Shown: piece by piece, positions 23,096 through 33,083 of the stretch
Layout of the letters: every line of letters begins with the position of its first letter
How positions within the stretch are numbered: position 1 is the first letter of the stretch
DNA from: Sthenelais limicola
Taxonomy: Eukaryota; Annelida; Polychaeta; Phyllodocida; Sigalionidae
DNA: 64,000 bases
Direction: 5' to 3'
Assembly (NCBI GenBank): GCA_942159475.1
Contig: OW804098.1
Location: 6,486,383-6,550,382, forward strand
Position numbers and translations under genes: made by a program
The notes under the pieces: generated by a model
The model's input: the letters and a program-made list of their open reading frames with translations, nothing else
Told to the model about the DNA's origin: nothing
Database searches by the model: none

Positions 23096-23722
23096 TATAC
23101 GAATACATGTACATGTAATAACTGATTGTTGTGGTATGTACCTAACGTTCTACCACTCACCGTAGAATGTGTACATTTCTCAGGTGCCTAATGATTTAAT
23201 GAATGACCCAAAACTGAAACAAAGTTGAACATGGATTATTCATGAGAAGTGATACTAAAGACTGTAGTTAATGAATTAGACTAGAGTGAAATAAAAGAGA
23301 TGCATGCATCATACTTACCTGGGATACATATATATGTACTAGTATACCTTAAACTACATCCAATTACTTTTGATGTGGGCTGCCCAGTGGTCGGTGAAGT
23401 AATGACAGTGTGAGATTGGTAGGTATATAAATAGAATATAGCTGTCTATGTGGGTCCCTTAGGTCTCTGCTACCTGCTCTTAATGAGGACGTTTTAAAAG
23501 CCCTGTAGTAAAAGCAACTGGATGGAAAGATACCTACACAACCTTGGTCAAATGATCTTTGGATGGGTCGGAAATGAACGGAACAATAAATAGAAAATAT
23601 TTTAGTTTTGACTGACGTTAACTGAGGGCGGAACTTTAACCTATGCCACCCACATCATGGGATGACAGAACTGAGTCCCGCTCGTTAATTAAACCCACGT
23701 GGAGTAATACTGTACGTCATAT
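23096..23722. other. No gene seen
   Basis: No open frame with recognisable motifs and no repeat family recognised. Confidence 0.4.
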
Positions 23723-23957
23723 GGGTCAGATTTTCTGAAAATGTACAATTGGCAGCTGTACACATTCAGTAAATTCTGCTAAATAAGGCTGCAATTTGGT
23801 CAATACTAGATAAATTCGAGTATATTTGGCATTGCATTGAATCTAGCAATCTGTTTGGTTAGGTTGAACTGTATTTTTAACTTTATTTTCGTCTGAAATG
23901 TGGGTTATTTGAGAGGATTGGTGAAGTTGAATTGTACATTTTCTGAAAATCTGACCC
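23723..23957 (+). mobile_element. MITE-1 copy, subfamily B
   Basis: Full length, 235 bp, flanked by CATAT on the left and ATATC on the right, consistent with a short AT target duplication. Confidence 0.9.
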
Positions 23958-24042
23958 ATATCTAAAGCATGTTTTATTACACTGGTTACCATTTCTCCAT
24001 CTCATTGTCCTGGTATTATTTGAGGTAGTTGTAAATATCAAA

Positions 24043-24353
24043 TGTGATGTGTTTCAGGAAAATGAGTCACAGGTAGCAAAAATGATATTTTTCAAAGTGA
24101 TTTATTCACAAGTTCTCGTTGTTTGAAATCTCTCATTCTTAAGATAAGATAAGATAAGAGGTTTTTTCTTGGGGGGTTAAGTGCTGTTGGTAGCATCAAT
24201 ACATGTCCCAAATCCCAAGACAATGCATTAAATATATCCTTCATAATTAAATATACCATCATAAGAATCAGCTTGATCCCATCTGTTCAAATATGGTTAT
24301 ATCTCAAAATCCATTTTTGCAACTTATGACTCATTTGTCTGAAACACATCACA
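24043..24353. mobile_element. MITE-2 copy with internal replacement
   Basis: Ends are intact. The core contains an AAGAT tandem run and a GGTTTTTTCTTGG stretch (about 24138-24200) not found in other copies, and part of the usual core is missing. The opposite-facing copy at 24359 follows after 5 bp. Confidence 0.8.
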
Positions 24354-24358
24354 AAATA

Positions 24359-24767
24359 TGAGATGTGTTTCAGGAAAATGAGTCATAAGTCGCAAAAATG
24401 GATTTTGAGATATCACCATATTTGAAAAGATGAGATCAAGCCGATTCTAATGATAGTAAACAGTCAAATAATCTAATAAATATTTCTAGATTTTAAGTTT
24501 GATAATTTCGTTTTTGAAAAAAAAGTTTCCAATATTTCTGGGGTCAATAAACAGTATAAGGTAACTAAATGTAGTCCATATGAGGACCTTCAAAACGAAA
24601 GGATATATTATATAGATTGTGCTAAAATTTGATACATCAATTGATATAGCTATAAGTGATTAACCCGCCAAAAATTAGAACATTCCAATAATGAGATCCT
24701 GTGAAAAAAATACTTTGAAAAATATCAATTTTGCGACTTATGACTCATTTTCCTGGAACACATCACA
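24359..24767. mobile_element. MITE-2 copy
   Basis: Full-length, 409 bp, starts TGAGATGTGTTTCAGGAAAA. Its core runs in the opposite sense to the copy at 22686. Confidence 0.9.
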
Positions 24768-24969
24768 AATGATCAAAGGAAGTTATTGCACCCCTGCGGC
24801 CATCGGTTTCTTTTTGGAATAACGTCCTTTGGCCAAACACTGGAGTGGAGAGAACGCTGAGACGATGTCCAATATTATATCATACCCCCTGGACCCATGA
24901 GAGACTAAGTGGTAACATCTGGAGGTAATTAATAAGCATGCCAGGAGTGGACTTATTCAATATGCATAT

Positions 24970-25189
24970 GGGTCTGATTTTCAGAAAATGTACAATTCAC
25001 CTACTCCAATCCTCTCCAATAACCAGAAATGAGCTTCGAAAAGTAGTTTAACATAGCAAAACTGATACTTTAAATCAATGTGATACCAAATATACTCAGA
25101 TATACCCGGTATTAATCATTTTCAGTCTAATTTAGCAGTATTTCCTATGTATAGAGCTGCCAATTGCACATTTTCTGAAAATCTGACCC
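24970..25189 (-). mobile_element. MITE-1 copy, subfamily A
   Basis: Ends GGGTCTGATTTTCAGAAAAT and ATTTTCTGAAAATCTGACCC. About 15 bp of the core is missing (CAATAACCAGAAATGAGC). Confidence 0.85.
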
Positions 25190-25452
25190 ATATGTAGATC
25201 ATCAATATCTGATCATCAACAAATCGGAGCAGAATACTGTAATATTGATTGATTACGCCTATGGCAGTAGGAATAAAACTTTTTTTGTTTTTGCAAATCG
25301 ATTTTATTACACGAAGGTCACATGATTAATTTATCCGTAATATTACATCAATATCAATGACCCTTTGAATACACCATATAAGTACATCATTTATTGACTA
25401 GAAAAAAATCCTTCTTGGGAACTATACATGTATGAGTTGAAATCAAGAATGA

Positions 25453-26163
25453 ATGTTCTATTATATACTCCCACCCAGGGCTAACGTAGACCAGACTCAT
25501 ATTGATAATCGCATTTTGCCACTGAAACACAGGCGTAGATTGCATCTGTTACAGGCGGGCCATCGTCTGGCGAGGAATCCAAAAAATATTGACCTTAAAT
25601 TAATTAACACTAGAAACTTCGCGGAAGGGAGAAAAGTACTAAAACAAATAACACCGAAGAACGAGCAGATGAGAAAATCTGTATTATTTCGCGTTACTTT
25701 TTCTTGGAATAGGCTCCAGACGATGGCACACCGACTGCTTGACCCTAAAGCATTTAAGAACCATGTGAAAGCAAATCCCATATGGGATGACAACAATTTT
25801 ATAGATTGAGATATATGTACAATGGCCAACCTGCTATCATACCTCCATAACCAAGTAGCAAAAATTTTACTTATATAATTGTATAACAACCGAAGCACAT
25901 TGAACTTGATTTATTACTTATTGTATTATTTAAGTTTAAAACTGACTGTCAAGATTACATTACCATCACAAAAACAATGAAGTTAATTATTCCTGATTAG
26001 TATGCTGTGTACTGCTTTCGTCTCAGACGAAAGCGGATTTGTTCACAGCCAAGACAGATGTAAGAGCAACGAAAGAGGGCTGGCAAACCTCCCATGGTTG
26101 GAGAACACGCCCCCTTAATGCAACCAAGGTTGGAAATAAACGTTTTACAATACAATACAATAT
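25453..26163 (+). pseudogene. LINE ORF2 C-terminus and 3' UTR
   Basis: The open frame to the stop at 25807-25809 encodes about 100 residues of the type found after the reverse-transcriptase domain in CR1/L2-like LINEs. A basic helix (LKHRRRLHLLQAGHRL) is followed by residues RKSVLFRVTFSWNRL, the usual xxSxxYRxxxxWNxLP-like tail, and FKNHVK. About 350 bp of 3' UTR follows, with a perfect 9-bp hairpin at 26014-26034 (GCTTTCGTC, loop TCA, GACGAAAGC) and an AATAAACG signal near 26136. The end is an ACAATAC-type tandem tail at 26147-26163. The 5' part of the LINE is absent. The antisense open frame at 25497-25898 is a shadow. Confidence 0.6.
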
Positions 26164-26217
26164 AAGCATAAAATCTGCCGTTTTGAGCATAAGCCATTTT
26201 CTGGTTAATAACACCCT

Positions 26218-26727
26218 TTAGAAGTAATCTGATGAGAAAAGCTGTAATAGAAATCTGTGACTGAAGCTGCCTGAATTATGTTGGCCAGTCTTACCTGCAT
26301 CCAACAACAACCGTTCGTTTACTCTGTAATATATCCTTGATTTTATGTAGGGGAAAGCCAAGAGCTTTTTAATAATGTTTGAGACTTTAGTGTGCAAGTT
26401 GTCTTGGAATCCGTTGCCTGAGGCAACTGCCATGAAAGAGAGGAGTTTCTTGTATTCTTTCTTCCAGATATTCACTCTTCTCTATGACTGTATTATCAGA
26501 CCTTTCTGACAGTACCTTGAGATTGGACTCCTGATCCTTCAACATCTTCAACATGGCGACCTTAACTTGTTGGTCTCATCGCACTTACCCACTTCAATTT
26601 TTTCACACTTTTCAAGCAATTCAGGTAGGGTTTGAAAGTTTTTCTGTTATTTTTTGTGATATTCCATCTGCTGATCCCTCATTGATTCAACCAGTGCCAT
26701 GAGGCCTTGAACTCCGTCCTTACCCAT
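26218..26727 (-). pseudogene. Degenerate coiled-coil ORF, possible retroelement ORF1
   Basis: On the minus strand from ATG 26727 the frame reads MGKDGVQGLMALVESMRDQQ, ends at a TAA after 26 codons, and then continues through several frame changes with Lys/Glu-rich, heptad-like segments (EKCEKIEVGKCDETNK; SEYLEERIQE) to about 26218. It looks like a decayed, helix-rich protein of the kind seen in LINE ORF1, but no diagnostic motif survives, so a host pseudogene is equally possible. Confidence 0.3.
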
Positions 26728-26849
26728 AGTCGGGGAGGAAACAAACCAAAGGCACTTGTTAATAGATGATAAATATATCCACCAGATGGCACCACTGCAC
26801 CGGCAAAATAGCAGCTAGGCTGTGCTGACCAGATGTAATAATGTTAAAT

Positions 26850-27770
26850 TATCCTGGTCGGTTTCGAGTGAAACACCTAGTGCACAAGGTGTCTCTAGGT
26901 GAACAACCGAACACGTTCTAGTGCACTCGCTGGTGCACCCAGAGCCCACTTGGGTCGGTTTCGAGTGAAACACCTAGTGCACTAGGTGCCTCTAGGTGAG
27001 CAAGCGAACATGTTCTAGTGCACGCGCTGGTGCACCGAGAGTCCACTCGGGTGGGTTGGCTGGGGAGCGCTGGTGAACTGGTCGCGCATGCGCACTTCAT
27101 AACAACAACTTGGCGGGGATATATTATCGCTCAATACATAGAGTTATCTAACTAGAATATAACATGAATCTTACATTAATATCGTACCAAATCATGTCTT
27201 TTAAGTATATTTTCAATATTAAATGTGATCGTGGTCATGGCACATCTTAAATATGGGAAACATGTCATGCCTCCAATGTTATGATATCCGCTTGGTGACT
27301 GTCAGTGCACCGACTTGCGTTCGGGTGACTGGTGGATGGCGCATGGGTGTTGGCGTTTTCCCGTTCACCAAGAGCCTCACTAGGTGTTTCACTCGAAACC
27401 GACCTTGGGTGTGTTGGCTGGGGAGCGCTGGTGAACTGGTCACGCATGCGCACTTCATAACAACAACTTGGCGGGGATATGTTATCGCTCAATACATAGA
27501 GTTATCTTACTGGGATATAACATGAATCTTACATTAAAATCGTACCTAATGAAGTCTTTTAAGTATATTTTCTATATTCAATGTGATGGTGGTCATGACA
27601 CATCTTAAATATGGTACACATGTCATGCGTTCAATGTTATGTTATCCACTTGGTGACTCTCAGTGCACCAACGTGCATTCGGGTGACTGGTGGATGGCGC
27701 ATGGGTGTTGGTGTCTTCCTGTTCACCTAGAGCTCCCCTCAGAGTTTCACCCGAAACCAACCCTGGTTGT
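26850..27770. repeat. Direct and inverted repeat cluster, GGTCGGTTTCGAGTGAAAC
   Basis: GGTCGGTTTCGAGTGAAACA occurs at about 26858 and again at about 26953. Its reverse complement ends at about 27402, and a diverged one ends at about 27763. Two blocks of about 300 bp (about 27052-27360 and about 27412-27730) are direct duplicates that start GTTGGCTGGGGAGCGCTGGT and include CGCATGCGCACTTCATAACA. The layout suggests an inverted-repeat element (26857-27402) with a partial tandem duplication. No gene is visible. Confidence 0.75.
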
Positions 27771-28324
27771 ATAGGGCCTGCAAGTGTGTCACGAGAAAGG
27801 CCGAGATCGGCCTAGAAAGGGGTGCATGGGTGGGTCCTGTCAAAATGCTGGTACTATAGGGTCACTATGGGAGATAAAGAACATAATCTAATACATCATT
27901 TGGTGTGGTCACTGTATTATCCTTTTTTTGATTATTGATAACTAATACATTTCTAATGCATTCCAGGCATTTACATATATTACCTCATCTTTATATTTGG
28001 GAGACTGCTGTCATTTTCGACTTGATGCTATGATATAAGGGTCACCAACGCATTAGCCCCCAAGTGGGGTGCCATCAGTGGGGGTTTCCCAATCTAGTTA
28101 GAATGAGGTCATGAGATTGCAGTCCCTATTGAGTCACACTTGTTTTGACGTTAATGCACACAATGTTGGTTGTCCATTTCTGATTGCTCAGGTCTTCTCA
28201 TCTAGACGAGGCGCGACCGACCCGCCCTCTATGAGGGTGGAATCCCACATCAGAAATTCTTCCTGTCGCCCCCTGAATCAGCGTCCTCTCCCCATATATG
28301 AACGACCCGTCCTTATGGCCTAAC
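27771..28324. other. No gene seen
   Basis: Unique-looking sequence up to the 3' end of the large LINE. The open frame at 28111-28323 has no recognisable motif. Confidence 0.4.
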
Positions 28325-28343
28325 TTTTTTTTTTTTTAACGTT

Positions 28344-28405
28344 TTTATTTTTCAAACACATCTTGAAAATATATGTAGAGGATAACTTGTCGCTGAACCT
28401 CAGCG
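28344..28405 (-). promoter_or_regulatory. LINE polyadenylation signal and 3'-UTR hairpin
   Basis: AATAAA in complement at 28344-28349 lies 6 bp before the A tail. CGCTGA-ACC-TCAGCG in the + strand (28391-28405) forms a perfect 6-bp stem. LINE 3' hairpins can serve in reverse-transcriptase recognition, but here that role is inference. Confidence 0.55.
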
Positions 28406-28651
28406 TTCTTCTAGCTCATCTACAATCTTTACTGCGAGCTAGATATCAATTCCTTGGAAAAACGGTGAAAACCATTATATAAATCGTATATATTGAGAAT
28501 AAATGACAGAGGTTGAATATTACATACAATTAATTAGAACAGGATGATAAGAGAAATAATGAGGTATGTGAAAAAAATTTGAATTACTATATAGTACAAA
28601 TTCATAGAGGTAGGAGTGTTTAGCGAGAGCGAGCCGAGTTTGCAGAGTTAG

Positions 28652-31519
28652 TTAATCTTTGTCCAAGAAGTGCTTTTTAATACATGTTTTGAAATATTGC
28701 CCGTCATCTATATTTCTAATATGAGCAGGTAAATTATTCCAAATTGTAGAGGTTTGAAAGTGGAGGGATTGTTTGTCGATTTCCTTTTTGGGGCAGAATC
28801 TATCAAGTGTGGGTGCATCATGAAGTTGTGTCGCTCTTGCTACATGGAGGGCATTGTTCCATCTAAGTTTAGATATGGAGATGTATGCCAGTTTGGAAAG
28901 AAGAAATTCTATTCTGGTCCTAAGTTTCATAGTTCTAGTCATTGCATGTATTTCATCGGTTGGGGTTCTTGGGGGACATTTAAGTGCAATTTTTAAAGCC
29001 CTATTTTGGAGTCTCTGAATTGTAGTAATGGTTTTTTGATTACATTTGCTAATAAAGGGTGCACAGTAGTCTATAATCGATAAAAGATTGGCTTTGACCA
29101 TGATTACTGCGCTTTTCTTGGTGAGGTTGGTTCTTACCAATGATAGTTGATGAATTCGGTAATGCAATGTTTTGATCAGCTGATTTGCTTGGTTAGTGAA
29201 GCTCAATTGATCATCAATGTTTATACCCAAATAATTATAACTTGATACTTGTTCAATTTGTCTATTATTAATGTCAACTCTAATATTCACTGATTGCTTT
29301 TTCTTCTTCCCAAACAGCATAACCTTCGTTTTGTCGATATTTATCAGTATCTTATTCTGCACCGACCATTCACAAAAGACTCTCAGGTCATTATTCATTG
29401 TTTTAGATATTTCATCAATATTATTACCTGTTGTGTATAACACCATATCGTCAGCATAAAGTATGTACCTGGAAGCCAGCCTCAGTTTGTTTATATCGTT
29501 TGAGAATATTAAATAGACGATTGGCCCCAAGATTGAGCCTTGGGGCACGCCACAATCGATTGACTGTTGCTCAGAGTAGCTATTTGCCAGTCTGACTGAC
29601 TGGGTTCTGTCACCCAGGTAGGATGCCATCCATTGTAATGCTTTATTGTTTATCCCTATTTTCTGTAATTTCTTTAAGATAATTTCGTGGTTAACGCTAT
29701 CAAAAGCTTTGCTAAAGTCTATAAAGGTTGCAGCTGTAAGTAAATTATTATTGTTGTTTATATTGATTCTATTTATTAATTCACATAGTGCCTCATGAGT
29801 GCTCCTATTTTTCCGGAACCCATATTGGTTATTGCTAATAATTTTATTCATGTTAAGGTGTTTCCATAATTGGGTGGAAATATATTTTTCCAACATTTTG
29901 CCAGCTAGATGAGTTAGTGCTATAGGTCTTGTATCTTCAGGTCGTGAGGCATTGTTCTTTTTTGGAATTGGTTTAACTATGGCTGACTTCCAGGCAGAAG
30001 GGAATACACTATCACGAATGGACAAGTTCATTATATACATCAATTGTTTTTGTAAGACAAAAAAGACATCTTTATAAATACTTGCACTAATCTCCCTGCA
30101 GCCAGACGATTTGGTTATATCGATTTCGGTAATTAATTTGTTTAGAATATCGGGTGTCATGGTTTCAAAGGATGAGCATTCTTCATTAACTTCTTCATCA
30201 TATAGAGTTATTGGTATGTTTGGTATCTTTTCTTGAATTTTTTTACCTATTGAACAAATATGATCATTGAGGTAATTTGCAGAGTCCAAAGTATTTAGTT
30301 CCGTACCATTATGATTATTAATACTGGTTATTTCTTTTTCTTTTTTGGATAGAACTTCATCCATGATCCTCCATAATTTCTTCCCATCATTAGAATTATT
30401 ATTAATAAGGCTAGTATAGTGTTGGGTTTTTGCTCTTCTTAATAAGCTATTTACATAATTACGCTGGTTTCTGGCTGCCTGGATATCGTGCAAATCCTTA
30501 GAATGGTTGGCATTTTCGTACATTTCATCACGTATCTTACAAGCTTCGATAATATCATGTGTATACCATACAGGCTTACAACTTCTAAAATGGTAAGTTT
30601 TCCAAGGTGCGAGCGTATTAATTACTTCATGAACTCGTCTATAAAACATGTTCCAGGCACTATCCACATCGCGGGTATTAAAGAGATCATCCCAGTTTAT
30701 ATCATCCAGGGCAGAGCGAAGATTTTCTATATTGTATCCTTTCATTGACCTAACTTTCTTTATGATTCCAGGATTTTTAATTACTTTCCGATGTTTCAAT
30801 ACTAAATATATGGCCTGATGGTCGGAGACGTTATAGTTAATGGTACCAGCCGTTGCCGCTTTATTACTTTTGAATATAAAGTAATCTAATATACTGTCTT
30901 TTAATAGCCCATATCTGGTGATAAATTTCTTATTAATCGTAAGGTTGTATTCTTTAGTAAAGTCATGTAATATTTTGTATTTATTGCTTGTTTGGTCTAG
31001 GAGATCTATATTAAAGTCTCCCCCTAATAGGATCGTGCCTGGATGTTTCAAATTTTCATATACGCTCATCAATTCCTTAAGCTGGTTTATACAATTATTT
31101 ACATTGCCCTGCGGAGGTCTGTACACCAGGCCCAGGAGAATTGGTTTCATATTATCCTTGGTAATTGTTACACACAGTAGTTCGATATCTTCATTACTGA
31201 TTGATATTTCGGAGTTAACTACATATCTATAGTTGTTCTTGATATAAATACATACTCCTCCACCATGTTTACCAGGTTCAGAACGATTTAAATTAATAAG
31301 GTTATAATTATGGTGGGTGAGTAGGGGTAAACAGGCATCATTTCTAATCCATGTTTCGGTGAAACAGGCTATGTCGATATCAGAACTAAGGATGTCGTTT
31401 TTAATTTGATCTATTTTGGGAAGGATAGACCTGATATTGAGATGGATTACTTTAAGACCTTTCTTCGTTTCTAGATTACACCAGCTTGTTAAATTAGCCT
31501 CAGTTAGTGCCAAATTCAT
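28652..31519 (-). CDS. LINE ORF2: endonuclease and reverse transcriptase (955 aa)
   Basis: Intact 955-residue ORF from ATG 31519. Residues 20-240 form an apurinic-type endonuclease: HLNIRS (Asn28), FTETW (Glu55), LGGDFNID (166-172), and SDH (232-234) as the last catalytic motif. The linker at about 300-480 is basic. The reverse transcriptase spans about 480-760: PIPKK and RPIALTHLAGKMLEK (fingers), FIDFSKAFDSV (599-609) with its catalytic Asp, GVPQGSILGP (657-666), YADD (688-691) and YNYLGINID. The C-terminal tail ends with the ...FQTSTIWNNLP...FK element typical of CR1/L2-like LINEs. No RNase H is present. It nicks target DNA and copies the element's RNA by target-primed reverse transcription. 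No stop or frameshift interrupts it, so it could be active if expressed. Confidence 0.95.
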   Translation of the reverse strand: MNLALTEANLTSWCNLETKKGLKVIHLNIRSILPKIDQIKNDILSSDIDIACFTETWIRNDACLPLLTHHNYNLINLNRSEPGKHGGGVCIYIKNNYRYVVNSEISISNEDIELLCVTITKDNMKPILLGLVYRPPQGNVNNCINQLKELMSVYENLKHPGTILLGGDFNIDLLDQTSNKYKILHDFTKEYNLTINKKFITRYGLLKDSILDYFIFKSNKAATAGTINYNVSDHQAIYLVLKHRKVIKNPGIIKKVRSMKGYNIENLRSALDDINWDDLFNTRDVDSAWNMFYRRVHEVINTLAPWKTYHFRSCKPVWYTHDIIEACKIRDEMYENANHSKDLHDIQAARNQRNYVNSLLRRAKTQHYTSLINNNSNDGKKLWRIMDEVLSKKEKEITSINNHNGTELNTLDSANYLNDHICSIGKKIQEKIPNIPITLYDEEVNEECSSFETMTPDILNKLITEIDITKSSGCREISASIYKDVFFVLQKQLMYIMNLSIRDSVFPSAWKSAIVKPIPKKNNASRPEDTRPIALTHLAGKMLEKYISTQLWKHLNMNKIISNNQYGFRKNRSTHEALCELINRININNNNNLLTAATFIDFSKAFDSVNHEIILKKLQKIGINNKALQWMASYLGDRTQSVRLANSYSEQQSIDCGVPQGSILGPIVYLIFSNDINKLRLASRYILYADDMVLYTTGNNIDEISKTMNNDLRVFCEWSVQNKILINIDKTKVMLFGKKKKQSVNIRVDINNRQIEQVSSYNYLGINIDDQLSFTNQANQLIKTLHYRIHQLSLVRTNLTKKSAVIMVKANLLSIIDYCAPFISKCNQKTITTIQRLQNRALKIALKCPPRTPTDEIHAMTRTMKLRTRIEFLLSKLAYISISKLRWNNALHVARATQLHDAPTLDRFCPKKEIDKQSLHFQTSTIWNNLPAHIRNIDDGQYFKTCIKKHFLDKD

Positions 31520-31591
31520 AGATTTGTAGTGTCATAATATTAATGAGACTATTATATGGTGTGTGTTACCGGTTGCAGTTTGGGGAGGGCC

Positions 31592-31630
31592 GGTTCGACA
31601 GGTGATGATTATCATCGTCCTGCCGGGCCG
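31592..31630. repeat. LINE spacer palindrome 1
   Basis: Core GATGATTATCATC at 31604-31616 is a palindrome around one central T. The flanks are partly complementary too (GGTTCGACAGG left, CCTGCCGGGCC right). Confidence 0.75.
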
Positions 31631-31892
31631 AGCTCCCACAGCCGCAGGAACCTATACTTATCATTGGAAATAATCATACAGGTGTTTACAATTGTTATAC
31701 ACTTCAAACAGTAATATAATAACTTATATTGTCTTACCATACATTAGCAGCTGTGACAGAACGTCCTAATATTCGATCAATAGTATCCCTAGTGGGTGAA
31801 TAATTCAGCACAACATGATAATCCATACAGACGGGTGACCCATGAGACCAGTATATATATATGTATGTACATAGTAATCATCCAATCAGGCT

Positions 31893-31942
31893 GGGGCCCA
31901 GTCCCGCTACGATGATTATCATCGTCATCAAGTCTGGACCCC
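31893..31942. repeat. LINE spacer palindrome 2
   Basis: Core ACGATGATTATCATCGT at 31909-31925 is perfect around the central T. The flanking words GGGGCCCAG on the left and CTGGACCCC on the right are complementary with one mismatch, so the hairpin extends to about 50 bp with internal loops. Confidence 0.8.
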
Positions 31943-32030
31943 ACTCCGATCGCAAAACCCTCAGGTAAAAAATAGTTACCAAACTGGGAGATCACAAACC
32001 ATAGCTTTACACACACAGGGAGATTGGTAA

Positions 32031-32078
32031 TAGGTCGAGTCGGCTTGTGATGATTATCGTCGTCAAACTTCAGCGGCC
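32031..32078. repeat. LINE spacer palindrome 3
   Basis: Core GATGATTATCGTC at 32049-32061 has one change that still pairs as G-T in RNA. The flanks AGGTCGAGTCGGCTTG and CAAACTTCAGCGGCCT are about 60% complementary. Confidence 0.7.
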
Positions 32079-32264
32079 TCTCTTCATACCCTGTACAACA
32101 CTCAAATAGATTAAATATTACATCACACATATTTGAGAACAGGTGTTTAGACAGTGGGTAAACAATCATTCAGTCAGAGGTTCCCCATATAGATAATCAA
32201 CATATGTTACATATTATTCTATAGAGGAATCGATTTATTTCAGATTTCAATAATTTTCAACCAT

Positions 32265-32320
32265 GAGAAGCAGGGTCAAGCCACGATGATTATCATCGTT
32301 AGTTCTTACCTAGTTCTCAA
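32265..32320. repeat. LINE spacer palindrome 4
   Basis: Core ACGATGATTATCATCGT at 32283-32299. The outer arms GAGAAGCAGG and CCTAGTTCTC pair over most positions. Confidence 0.75.
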
Positions 32321-32475
32321 AATATTTCTGGTATTGCTGTATAACATATAATTTATCACCTTACAATTATGATCAAAATATAGTTTTAAAAAAAAATTTC
32401 ATATAGAATAGAATATCGTATCTTGAGGTTGCATAATACTGCATTTATAGTATATATATTCAATAATTTCATTGT

Positions 32476-33054
32476 TCATGGATCTAATAGAGGTGTCGAA
32501 TGAAAAGCGAGAATCTGTTTGGCCCAGTTCTTCAATGTCAGTTCGTCCAGGTGTATCCCATCCGGCAAGCGCCTATAGGTATGACGCGGTCTGTGATTTT
32601 CGTACTTATGCACTTTTGTTATCAAATGGGGGTGGTTGATGTTGCGATTTGAGTTGAGCATTCTCAGGTCCTGATTAATGGTCAGGATGGCATTTGAGAC
32701 CATTTTCTGGTACGGATGGAAATTCAGAAGATTATTAGATTTATTTAATTCCACCCCTATAGGGTCGAGGGCCGACTCATAAAGCGAGAACATCATGCGA
32801 ACTAAGTTGCCTTCATGTGTAGATGCTAGAGATATTTTCTTGGTTACTTTGTCCTTAGTGCAGAAGTCGCAAATGCCTCCAATAAGGATGGCGTTAGAAG
32901 GATGGTGGATATTTATTTTCTTTTTAAGTTCGTGTGATAGGCGGGTTATACCAGCACCACTATAGGCATAAACAATAATATTGGGTGAATCGATGAACTG
33001 TTGGAGATCTTTTCCCCTTGAATCTGTCACTATGACAGTGGTAGGTTGGTCCAT
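32476..33054 (-). CDS. LINE-encoded SGNH/GDSL-type esterase (192 aa)
   Basis: Start chosen at ATG 33054, 27 bp after the ORF1 stop; an in-frame ATG also exists at 33126, overlapping the end of ORF1. The protein has the SGNH blocks in order. VIVTDSRGKDL holds the nucleophile Ser as Asp-Ser-Arg-Gly in place of the usual Gly-Asp-Ser. AILIGGICDF is the Gly-Gly-x-x-Asp block. LPDGIHLDELTLKNWA carries the C-terminal Asp-x-x-His pair. The length is near that of a minimal SGNH domain (about 190 residues). Esterase domains of this fold are known in ORF1 of CR1-like LINEs, where the substrate is thought to be lipid or another ester. Here the domain sits in its own ORF, perhaps translated by reinitiation. 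It is uninterrupted. Confidence 0.8.
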   Translation of the reverse strand: MDQPTTVIVTDSRGKDLQQFIDSPNIIVYAYSGAGITRLSHELKKKINIHHPSNAILIGGICDFCTKDKVTKKISLASTHEGNLVRMMFSLYESALDPIGVELNKSNNLLNFHPYQKMVSNAILTINQDLRMLNSNRNINHPHLITKVHKYENHRPRHTYRRLPDGIHLDELTLKNWAKQILAFHSTPLLDP

Positions 33055-33083
33055 CACTGTAAGATATAATACAAGAGAGAATT

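Larger units (their letters stand above)
31520..32475 (-). other. LINE inter-ORF spacer with four palindromes
   Basis: 956 bp separate the SGNH ORF from ORF2. The spacer carries four copies of a 13-17 bp palindrome (listed separately). A 126-codon open frame (32169-31789 minus) crosses two of the palindromes, which it reads as Asp/Asn/His runs. It has no recognisable domain, and I regard it as incidental. Confidence 0.7.

Noticed and set aside
25497..25898. 133-codon minus ORF
   Set aside because: Antisense shadow of the LINE ORF2 C-terminus, which has the recognisable motifs.
31789..32169. 126-codon ORF in the LINE spacer
   Set aside because: Its only notable residues (Asp/Asn/His runs) come from the palindrome cores. 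No domain, and no start-site support.
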